DNA of 64,000 nt. Origin: Malurus cyaneus samueli. Lineage: Eukaryota; Chordata; Aves; Passeriformes; Maluridae. Shown one piece after another: positions 1-9,200 of the stretch (the first letter of the stretch is position 1; each line of letters opens with the position of its first letter). The position numbers were made by a program, and so were the translations under genes. The stretch is taken from the NCBI GenBank assembly GCA_009741485.1, contig CM019219.1, forward strand, positions 29,769,064-29,833,063, read 5' to 3'. The notes under the pieces were generated by a model. That model did no database searches and was not told the DNA's origin. It saw nothing but the letters and a program-made list of their open reading frames with translations.

Positions 1-957
1 TCCCACAATAGCAGAAAGCCTTATAAGGAGTCACCTGGGTTATGGCTCCTACAGATTTTAAGGGTGGGATTTGTTGATTTGTTGGGCTGTTACTAATTAT
101 CTTGTTCTATGAGGGTAGGAGGCTGTAAGTGGCTCAGGTGTGTCACTGCATAACAATCCTCCTTAGGCCCTAGCTCTGACTAGGTGGGTACTCACAAAAC
201 CTAAAAAAAGCAAGCAAACGCAAGAATGTTGTGTATAGAATGCTCATGAGCAAGCCCAAATGCCCAAGGCTTTGGAACCCCCAAAGAGTACAGACCAGTG
301 TTCCTTTCATACACAACTTCTATTGCAGCTGAGCAAACAGAGCAGAAATCAGTTTCACTTGTGCGTCTTTGCTGTCTTCCACTGAAGGGGGCTTTACCTG
401 GGGCTCTTCTTGCACACAAAAGTTCTCAGGGCGTTCCCTGCTCTTCCTGTACATGGCAGCGAGTTAAACCTCTCTATCTCTGCACTCAGCTGTCCTGCAC
501 CAGGAATTGTGCCTGTCTGTCCTGCAGACCAGAGAGGCCTGTGCTCTGCTATGGGCAGAGGCTGAACACTGCAGGTAATGCTAAAAGGGAAATGGGTTCT
601 CAGCTATCCATCTCCTGCTTCTCAAGCAGTGGAACTAAGATTTTAAAGGTGGTCAGGATTTTTCTTCTAATTGCCCTTCTTTATTGCCTGTCTATAGATG
701 TGCCTTCACTCTGTCTTTCATAAAGTTGGGTTATCCCCCGATTATAAGGAGAGAGCTGAGAAACCCTTTCTGTGTGTGCAATCAAACCCAGTACACCTAT
801 TAAAACAGGGCCTTCCTGAAGGCACCGAGGACTTGAATACAAGTCAGATTGAGTAAGAAAAAAGAAATCCTTAAAACCTATGACTTTACAAAAGGCCACT
901 ATTTTTGTGGTTCCTAGGCAGTGTGAATTACATCTCTTTTTTTTTTATGTGATGTTC

Positions 958-1100
958 ACAGATCACAGAGCACTCCAGGTTGCTGGGGACCTCAAAACAT
1001 CACCCAGTCCCACCTTTTGTGGAAAAGGAAGCCGATTTTCTAGCACCCCGCCCAGCTGTGTCTCGAGAACCTCCAGTGATGGGCACTCTCTCAATAGCTC
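958..1100 (-). mobile_element. Diverged CR1 LINE fragment
   Basis: Pieces such as ggttgctggggacctcaaaa, cccagtccc and ctccagtgatgggcactctc match the reverse complement of avian CR1 3' ends in the right order, with gaps and substitutions. Confidence 0.5.
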
Positions 1101-2639
1101 TCACTGAAAAGAAATTATCCCTTTTATCAAGATGAAAATTTTTCTCTGTGCTTCTGGTGCCTATTACCTTCAAAATAATTATTTTATTTTTACTACAACA
1201 TTTTTTACATATTTAAACTTTGTCAGAAGTCTGTTCTCAATGCTTTTAATTTCAATATAGCAGACTATAAAGGCTTTCCCTCCTTACCTTGGGACTCTTA
1301 AAAACAAACAAACAAACAACAGAGAAATAAAAGTTACTTGCAATCAGCTAAACGTGAGAAGGTTGATTTAGTTCTATGATGTTATTCCTGTATTCTTGAG
1401 GGGTCTGGCCAGTTCAGGAACACTTTTGTCAAATACTTTGTGTAGCAGTATGTAATAAACTTTAGTTTATTACATTTATTATTAAAATTCAGTACTGACT
1501 GTGTCACATGCTTGGAAAAGTGTAAAGTGCATATGGCTACGGTCAAACGGACTACAACAGAAACTTTTGTGCAGCAAAAAAACCATGAAAATTTGGTCAG
1601 ATGCTTATATGCTGCACTTGTATTACAATTAAAGCATCAAAAAAGCCATTAATAGACTGTTGCTATCATTCCTGGATATCTAGAAAGGTAAAAATGTGTC
1701 TGACTCTCTCTGAATGATCTCTTCTGGCCTTCTGAAAAGAATACATTAAAAAACCCCATCAACAGCTGCAAAAAGCAAGTTCCAGTAGTGACATGTACAG
1801 ATCTGAAAGTTAATTCACGAATTGAACTGGATGCATAGAAATGTATTTCCAACAGGAATATGGAAAAAAAAATACTTTTTATAATGAAAATTGAGTGAAA
1901 TAACCATCTCCCTGTTACTAGCATTTAGCTGGACACATATAGCATCTTTATTCATTTTTTATCCAGTAGCTTCACATCAGATATGAAACACTGATTTCTG
2001 TGTCTTATCAATGGTACTGATTTTCAAAAGCTTGTTAATTAGAAGATCATAGTTTCTCTTCCAATTCTGTCCCTGAAATGCATAATACAATTAAATCTGT
2101 TTTTGGGTTTTTTTTTCCCAACCAAAAATCAGTCTTTTCCAGATTTCCTTCTACATTTTTCTTTCATAGCAGACATCTAAGATACTAGTTTCATTCTACC
2201 GAATGCAAGAAAATATCAGTAGCTCTGTTGCTGCTGTACAGGGACAACTGTTGGGTGTTTAATTTCTGTGTAAAGGACACTCTATAACAGGTGTTCCCTC
2301 ATAACACATTGATTATGGTGTTTAATTCTTGACATAGAATCCGTGGTGAAGCACTCTGTGCTAGTGTAGGTAACAGGAACTTCCCTCTAAGGTACACAGT
2401 TCTTAACATTTCCTTAAAAGCAGCCTTACCCGTTCTCTCATTTTCAACAAAAAGATGAAGTATTCTTATGAAAATAGCACTCCCACTTTTCCAGGGCTGT
2501 AAGGCAGAACCTATTTCCAAAGGCAGCGACTAAGGTGATGGGCAGCTGGCACCCAGTCATCCCTTTTGGAGTGCAAAACCCCTGCAGCAAATGCTTATGC
2601 TTTGTGCTAAACTCATGATACAGTTATTGTTATGAGACA

Positions 2640-2692
2640 GGCTTTAGGAGTGTAAAGCGAATATTTCAACACTTTTTCTTTCTTTTTCTGTT
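2640..2692 (+). repeat. 53-bp direct duplication, upstream copy
   Basis: Identical to 5927-5979 (inside CCAR1 intron 1) except for one base (ggctttaggA/Ggtgtaaag). It ends in a T/C-rich run. No similarity to CR1 or LTR elements was noticed. Confidence 0.9.
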
Positions 2693-4116
2693 CGTGACAA
2701 ATGTGATTATGTCTCTGCTTCTCATGAAAGAGTCTGTACAGCACTATGGAAGGTGCCAGAGATGAACTCAATGGATTTCCCGGGCAAAGGCCAAAGATCC
2801 AAAGGACTCACTATTTGAACTGTAGCATTTCCTGCTACTAAGTTATAAGTTATGCTTTTCCAATTGTCTTTGTTAAATGTACTGATTGAGCGAAAATATT
2901 TGTGATGTTCTTTGATTATAAACTCTGAACAGTATAATTTCTCCCCACAATATCCCCAGTATATTCTTACCTCCTGGGTAACCACCCAGAAAGCTGGAAG
3001 GAACAACATGCTTTATGGGTTTTGCCTTCTCATTTGAATCTTTTCTCAACTTGCCTAATTATTTTAAGATAACGTGTAGAAATCTCATGTATTTCACACT
3101 TCTATCCCCTTATCAGTATTGGATTCAACTGTACAATGCACTTAAAAGTAGTCAGGGTGCCCAGAATTATTTTCAGAAAGAAAACTAAAAGTGCACGCAT
3201 TTTTTCACTTCCATTAGAACTGTTCATCATGACAACAGTGTGGTTTGTCTTGAGTAGAGGATACAGAGACCTAGAGAATTCAAAAGCAATCATTAATGTA
3301 CCATGAATGGCAATGGCAAAATCTGCCAGGTAATGGGAGCAGTATGTATCTGGAAAGAAGAAAGTACACAAAATGTTCTACTCGAGGTACAGAAAATCAG
3401 GATCGTGGTTCCTGTGAGCTTCTGAGGCTTTCTTTGAGAGCATTTATCCTCCAATATAAAGGCCCTGGGCCAGAAGAGTGCAGAACAGAGCTACTTCACA
3501 ACACTCTGATTCACTGACAATTACTTTCTTCTTCAATACAATTTTGCCACTGTCCTTTTCACATACAGCGTGGGAGGAACTCCTGCAGCTCCTGCAACCT
3601 TTTTAACATTTTAACATTTAATCTTATCTCCAGGTTAAAGGGTACAGATTCTGCTTTAGTCAACTGATTGAGCTGGATGGAATTATGCCAGGAAGAAACA
3701 AAGTTTAAAACGCATAGACTTAAAAAGCAAGAACTATGAGTGTGAAACATCTAAACCCTCGTCTGATTTGAAATATATTTTAAACAGCAAAGGCAGATTT
3801 GTCTTTATATATACCAAATGTTGGCAGAAACTTACTTTTACCTGATGGTCTTCTGCTTCATCTAGATGCCCTCCTACAACATAATCCACCTCACTGTAAG
3901 TGAGTTTGATGCTGCTGCTTCTCAGGACTTTATTCCATCACCCATTCCTGCTTTTAATGACAATATAGCACTTCAAAGTCCTGTTTTTATTTATGAAGTG
4001 TGTCTTGCTGACTTGCTCTCAAGTGTAGAGTAGGAATTCATGTGTCCATTTCACTTCAAAACAAACTTGTGTAAAAAACTATTTATGGGATGGAAAGCTT
4101 TCTATATCAACGCCAA

Positions 4117-4581
4117 TGTCATGGGTTCGATCTATGCCTATGAAAGGAGTGAGAAGGGAGTGTCTTTACAAACAGACTCTGACTCTGGGGTGAGATAAGG
4201 CTGATTTTGGGAGATAGAAAGAAACAATAGGAAGGATTTGCATAGGAATTCTACTGATTGGCTTACCCCAGTCTACGTTAAGAGACTACAAGAGCAGAGA
4301 CACAGAGATGTATATTGAAAGGGGGCAATGTATGATAGAAGCGGGGTTTTATCAGGCGTTTTGGGGAGCCTGTAACTTTCAAGTACCTCAGCCAATTCGG
4401 AAAGAGAAAGGGAACTGCAGCCGGGAAATTGGGATAAAAGGAGGCTGCGTCCTCTATGAATTTGAGAGACCCATGGGAAATGCCCATGAGCTCTCCCTTT
4501 ATTCATGAATAAAGTTGCGGGACTCCTCTGTCTCCTTTTTGGACATGAACCTCTGGTGCTTGTGGATTAATTTTCCTAACA
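4117..4581 (+). mobile_element. Solo LTR of an avian endogenous retrovirus, sense to CCAR1
   Basis: Starts TG (tgtcatgggttcgatc) and ends CA (ttttcctaaca). It has a TATA-like gggataaaagg (4431-4441) and AATAAA at 4507-4512, followed by an R/U5-type block ggactcctctgtctcctttt shared with the LTRs at 18283 and 42682. No gag, pol or env is adjacent. No convincing target-site duplication was found. It ends about 290 bp before the CpG island. Confidence 0.85.
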
Positions 4582-4610
4582 CCTGCATGAATCGGCCACT
4601 CACTTAAAGA

Positions 4611-4650
4611 GCGAGACTCGATGATCCTTCTGAGTCCCTTCCAACTCAGA
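4611..4650 (+). mobile_element. Short CR1 3' fragment beside the LTR
   Basis: gactcgatgatccttctgag followed by tcccttccaactcag is a typical CR1 near-3'-end sequence. Confidence 0.55.
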
Positions 4651-5006
4651 CTGAGGAAATTATTCTTGCCCAGAACTACCGAACTACTTACTGCACCGAA
4701 CCTTGCCTGCAATTTCCGTTTCAAAGCATTTTAAGAGCTTTGATGCGTCTCTGGTGCGTCCGCTCTGCCTTCACCTTAGATGACCCCGTGTCCCCCCCAC
4801 AGAATCGCCCGAAAGTTTGTGTGCGTACAGTCGGCTGTCAGAAGGCCTGGAGGGGGCTGAGGGCGGCATATTTCCTACACCGATTTGGCGCCGTGAGGTG
4901 GCGTGGGGGGTGTGTGACCACTGAGAGGTGCTGGTGCGGTAGCGGGGCACCCCTGAGAGCCCTGAGAGCGGGCCTGGCCCGCAGCTCCCTCAGGGCGGTC
5001 CCAGCG

Positions 5007-5018
5007 CAAGATGGCGGC
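5007..5018 (+). promoter_or_regulatory. TISU/YY1 element, copy 1
   Basis: CAAGATGGCGGC matches the TISU consensus SAASATGGCGGC exactly. TISU elements bind YY1 and lie a few bases downstream of transcription starts, where the embedded ATG can act as a start codon in mRNAs with very short 5' leaders (established for the element). The ATG here is 5011-5013. Read through the inferred exon 1 to exon 2 splice (5225/6089), its frame stops at TAG 6099-6101, so it would be an upstream ORF. Confidence 0.6.
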
Positions 5019-5047
5019 GCCACAGCCCCGCCCGCGCCCGCCTCGCC

Positions 5048-5059
5048 CAAGATGGCGGC
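5048..5059 (+). promoter_or_regulatory. TISU/YY1 element, copy 2, ATG in frame with CCAR1
   Basis: CAAGATGGCGGC is a second perfect TISU match 41 bp after the first. Its ATG (5052-5054) is followed by 58 open codons to the putative donor at 5225/5226. With an acceptor at 6088/6089 it reads on through 13 more codons into the CCAR1 start ATG in the same frame. A transcript starting between the two elements would therefore encode an N-terminally extended CCAR1. This is inference; no transcript data are available. Confidence 0.55.
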
Positions 5060-5146
5060 GGGCCCCTCCTCAGCCGCGCGGGCCCCGCACGCGGGGGCGG
5101 GGCGCGCGCCGCCCTCGCGCGGTCGCAGGCGTGACGTCGGCGCGGG

Positions 5147-5182
5147 GCGTTGGCGCCTGCGCGGGCGTTGGCGCCTGCGCGG
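5147..5182 (+). repeat. Perfect 18-bp tandem duplication in the promoter, with E2F-like cores
   Basis: Two identical copies of gcgttggcgcctgcgcgg lie head to tail (5147-5164 and 5165-5182). Each carries TTGGCGCC, close to the E2F consensus TTTSGCGC, and a TGCGCGG core resembling half of an NRF1 site. They sit 8 bp after the CRE-like TGACGTCG, between the TISU elements and the putative exon 1 donor. Confidence 0.75.
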
Positions 5183-5225
5183 TGCGGCGGCCGGGGGGCG
5201 GCGATGGCGCGGCGCGTCGCGGCAG

Positions 5226-6088
5226 GTACCGCGGCGCGGCGCGAGGGCCGGGAACGCGCGGGCTCCGGCGGCTGCCCCGGAGCGGGGCGGGCGGGCTGGG
5301 AGCGTGGGCCCGCGTGCTGACCAGGGGCGGCGGAGGGCAAAGGAGAGGAGAGAAGGAAGAGGAAGGGCGGGAAGGCCCCGCTTCCCGCCGCGCCGGCCGC
5401 GCTCGCCGCCGCCTCCCTTGCCTTTTCCCGTGCAGCGCTTTCCGCCCGCGGCGGGGCCGGGCACGGCCGGGAACGGAGGCTGCCGAGAGGGTAAAGAGCT
5501 TTCACGCGTGCCGGTGGCGGGCGGTCCCCGGCGGGCGGGCCGAAGGCCGGGGAGGCCGGAGGAGCGGCGGGGTGGTGCGCGGCCCGGCCGCGATCGCGTG
5601 GTTCCCGCAGCTCCCGGCGTGCCCGGGGCTCCCCTGCCCTTGTGCGCGGAGATGGAAACAGCCATCGGTGAACGCGTGCGGTGTGCTGCCGGCAGCGCTT
5701 CCCCGCCGGAGCCGAGAGCAGCCCTGCAAAACAAATAATAAATATAAATTCTTAGTTCTGCGGAGTCACCTTTCCCTTGGTCTTCCTAGAAATGGGAATA
5801 CGTTTTGCGCTTTAAGTCGCGGTAGTCCCATTGTTAGGAAGTGGGGGAGGGAGACTGCCTTAGGAAAATTAATAACTTGCTTTACAACTTTTTGTGTTTA
5901 TCGTACGTGACGCATGTTGCCCACCCGGCTTTAGGGGTGTAAAGCGAATATTTCAACACTTTTTCTTTCTTTTTCTGTTGTTTGTTTGGGTTTTTTTTTT
6001 GTTTAAGTTTTTTTTCACCCAGAATTAAAATAGCCTGACGGTATGTGTTTCAAAGATTGCAGCTGCACTTTATCTTACTAGATTGCAG
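5226..6088 (+). other. CCAR1: Intron 1 of CCAR1
   Basis: The GC-rich 5' half belongs to the CpG island. The 3' half is AT-rich with long T runs (5988-6014). The acceptor is ambiguous: ttgcag|TTACAG (6088/6089), ttacag|AAGATAG (6094/6095) or ttactag|ATTG (6081/6082). The first two keep the same frame. It contains one copy of a 53-bp duplicated segment (5927-5979). Confidence 0.5.
5927..5979 (+). repeat. 53-bp direct duplication, intron 1 copy
   Basis: Partner of 2640-2692, 3287 bp away, same orientation, one mismatch in 53. Confidence 0.9.
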
Positions 6089-6200
6089 TTACAGAAGATA
6101 GACGCCCAGGAGATTCTACCTTCTGCCATGGCTCAGTTTGGAGGACAGAAAAATCCCCCTTGGGCTACTCAGTTTACAGCCACTGCGGTGTCTCAGCCAG
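6089..6200 (+). CDS. CCAR1: CCAR1 exon 2, first coding exon
   Basis: A short 5' UTR is followed by ATG at 6128 in a good context (gccATGGCT). It codes residues 1-24 plus the first base of codon 25. The donor is CAGCCAG|gtcagt. The N-terminal MAQFGGQKNPPW is the diagnostic start of vertebrate CCAR1. It leaves phase 1, matching the acceptor of exon 3. Confidence 0.95.
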
Positions 6201-9200
6201 GTCAGTTTACACATCACTCCGTGTTTGAACCCTGACATCTAATAGATTTGGAGATTCCATACTTGGGTATGCACTTCAGAGTGGCACCATGCTAACTAAC
6301 TTATCTGAAGCCTATTTAAGTTGGGATTTTTTTCCCACAATAGAGACCTTAAAAGTCATTGCCTAATGCTGCCTATTGGGTTTGTTTGTTGTTTGGTTTC
6401 CTTAAGGGATATAAGTAAAATCCCAGGTGAATTTGTATTGATTGTTTCGATCAATAAATAATATACCAAATTATTCATATCCAAAGATGTGTAAATCAAA
6501 TTACTTTTTATCAAATTACGTACATCTAGATGAAATAATATCAGCACTACTAAGGCATTACAGATTTTTTTTAAGTGCTTCCTGAGTTTCATTTCCTGGG
6601 CAGCCTGAATCAATGGTTACAAATTATTTTACCATTATTAATATATTAGACATACTTCACATAATGGAAAGCTCTCTGAAATTTGGTACTTGGGTGAGAA
6701 AGGGGTATTTCTTTTTTAATGCTGAATTAGAACTTAAAAATCTCTATGGAGGGGTTCCTTTGGTTTTGCTAAGAAGTGCTATCCAATTGCAAATTGAAAA
6801 GCTCCCTGCCTTCATTTTCATGTTGGTTTACAGCAAAAAAGATTCGAGGCAAGAATGTGAAGCTTGGTGCCTGATGAGTTTTGGTGCTTCCATTTCCAGT
6901 TCTGGAGCACCTTTTGCTCTTGAATACAAAGTGGTTGTTAATTAAACGTTATAGTTACGTTGTGCGATGTCAAAAGGCTTCAGCAAAGCTGTGGCACTTG
7001 AAAGGTGCTCTGATTTGATGTGAATTTTAATGTCACACCTCCTTTGTCAGTAGCTGTGTGTCTGGGAGCCTAGTAAAGGTTGGGAGTGTGCAGCATTCTT
7101 TGGAGGTGCATGTCTGGGATGGGAATCTTTCTCCTCTCTTGACTGAGTTTTCTTTCCCAAAGTGAATCCTCTGTCTCCATTTTTTCCCATGGGCACTGAT
7201 CCAATCACACTGCATATCCTCAGGGAATGACCACCCACCATGTGCTTCACAGTACTCTGTCCCAACGTGCCTTTTCCTTTTCCTCCATGGCCCTTCTGCT
7301 CCATTCTCTACCTAAATTGTAGCTGTACCTGACTAGCTTCCCACAGGCAGTTTTTCACTGTTTCTCTGATTATATGAATGGCACTGTCTCCTTCTTTAAG
7401 AAATTCCCTAAGAGCTGGAAAGGGAATGTGGGAGAGACAAACTTTGCTTTTGGTTCTCATTTTGAACTGGGGGATACATTGGAGCAGTCGAAGAATGGGA
7501 GCATCTGGGCTGGACTATTCTTGATATATTGGCTAATGTGACAGCTAATGCATCAGAAATAGTGGTGAAAAGTGAAGGAGCAGCTCCATGTTTCAGAGGC
7601 AAAGTGCACAAAACCTGCCAAGGGGAGGAGCTGGCAGCCATCTTAGAGCTTGCTGAGGTAGGACCAGGAGGGGGCCCTGGAGGAGGGGTGGATGGAGTGT
7701 ACATCAACTTTTTATCCATGTTCTTGTGCTTGTGACTCTGTCCTGGGACAGCCTACTTGAGAGCCTCCTTAAATTAAATGAAGTGCAAATGTAACTGGGA
7801 TAGGACTGGCCAACATCAGTTGCTGGAGAGAGTTTTCACCTTCTCAATGAGGACAGTATCTCCAGGGGTTTTTGGCTGTTCATCTGACCCAGCAGCACCT
7901 GACTCCAGTGTGAGAGCCATTGAAGACATAACATTTGGTTGTACTTTTGCCTTCTTCCTGTGCTAGCTCCACATTCCTTCGTGTTCACAGTGTCCTGTTC
8001 ACGATGGAATGTCCTTTCCTATTCCTGCTGCAATACACAGTCACCGTGTCTGCATCCTCTTTCTTCCCTGTGTGTACTGATGAATCCAGTCCCTGGGATT
8101 CTTCTTCCCAGCTGCTATTTTAGTAAATACTTGCTCCCCAGCCTTTTTAATTGCTTATTTTGATTTATAATACAGAGCACAGGAAGCATCTTTTGGAAGG
8201 TAAGCGTGCATTTTGGGAGCTGAAGAACAGTGTTTCTGCTGTGACTGTCCAGAAAGAATGTTTCCTAAAGAAGAGATGCTGTCAGTGCTCAGGTGTGCTG
8301 ACCAGCCTGAACTGTTGCTCACCTGTGTCTGCCCCCAGAAATTGTGCATATTGGCTTACCCTTGTGAATGTCAGTGTTGGTAAACTTTTCTAAAAAACAC
8401 TTTCAGAGGGATGGCCAGAGCTGTTACATAAATTCATGCATGCCAGCTGTTTTTATCCAAGTGTCAGGTTTTTTCTCCAAAGCATTGATGTGCTTGGATA
8501 TGAGGGAGGGACATCTTGATTTTTGTAAAATAAGCAACATGATACATTTTTTTTTCAAGCTATCAGAAGCAGTATGTGATGATGTTGTAAACCCAATTTG
8601 ATAATTGCAAAAAATGTAATATCAGGATTGAGGGTTTGTGTTTTTTCATTGTGCTGGTGTGGGGATATTTTTTCTTGGCCATCCCTGGTGAAGAAGTAAC
8701 TAAATGAGTTAAAGCCCTTAATTATTAAGGTGTGGCATGCTAGTTGTAGGCTGACATGCTGTGTAATGAAGGGTTCTGTGATCCCTTTGGGAGGGTTTAC
8801 TAATTACTCTCTGTGCCTGTGGTATTAAAAGAGAATGGGCAGTTCCAAGTGTCAGCCAAGATCGACGTGTGAAGAGAAACTCCTACATGTAACGTGGTGA
8901 ATTTTTCTCTACTCCTCATGGTTTTATGCATCACAAGACTAAAACCAGAATAAAGCCCCCACCGTGCTGGTTAAGCATTGTTAAAGCATAAATTAAATTA
9001 TGACTACTACTGAAGATTACTTTTAACTTGCATAATAATATCCAACTCCTGAAATGCCTGCAAAGGAGAATTTCCTCCTCCTCTCTGGCTCTTAATTTTT
9101 AGTGCATCTTTGGTTTGTGTCATGTCAGGGTTATGATGAAAAGCCTGGTTTTATAGAACTATAGTGCAGGGAAACTCCTGGCTTTGCTGTATTCTGCCTG

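Larger units (their letters stand above)
1..4116. other. Intergenic sequence upstream of CCAR1, no gene recognised
   Basis: AT-rich, with stop codons in all frames and only short chance ORFs. TET1 would be the expected upstream neighbour, but none of its conserved exons is visible. A diverged CR1 piece lies at about 958-1100, and one copy of a 53-bp duplicated segment at 2640-2692. Confidence 0.75.
5008..5225 (+). other. CCAR1: Putative CCAR1 exon 1 (mostly 5' UTR), 5' end unknown
   Basis: The only coding exon near the CpG island begins with the main ATG 900 bp downstream, so a leader exon inside the island is required. A donor GGCAG|gtaccg lies at 5225/5226. A second plausible donor is GAGAGG|gtaaag at 5490/5491. 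The start coordinate given is only the position of the first YY1-type element, which normally lies just inside the transcript. The exon holds ATGs in all three frames (5011, 5052, 5204). Confidence 0.45.
4870..5740. promoter_or_regulatory. CpG island containing the CCAR1 promoter
   Basis: GC content and CpG density jump from AT-rich flanks to a strongly CpG-rich block of about 870 bp, directly upstream of the first CCAR1 coding exon. No TATA box is seen. Visible motifs are an E2F-type TTTGGCGCC (4884-4892), two TISU/YY1 elements (5007-5018, 5048-5059), a CRE-like TGACGTCG (5132-5139) and an 18-bp tandem duplication with TTGGCGCC (5147-5182). This is a typical housekeeping-type TATA-less promoter. 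The exact start site cannot be read from sequence. Confidence 0.85.

Noticed and set aside
1..4116. 3' end of TET1
   Set aside because: Expected neighbour by synteny, but no TET1 catalytic-domain exon sequence was seen.
4740..5910. Very long open frames on both strands across the CpG island (332 aa +, 299 aa +, 298 aa -)
   Set aside because: Open because the DNA is GC-rich. Arg/Pro/Ala-rich translations with no domain. Only the short in-frame part next to the CCAR1 splice is kept as a hypothesis.
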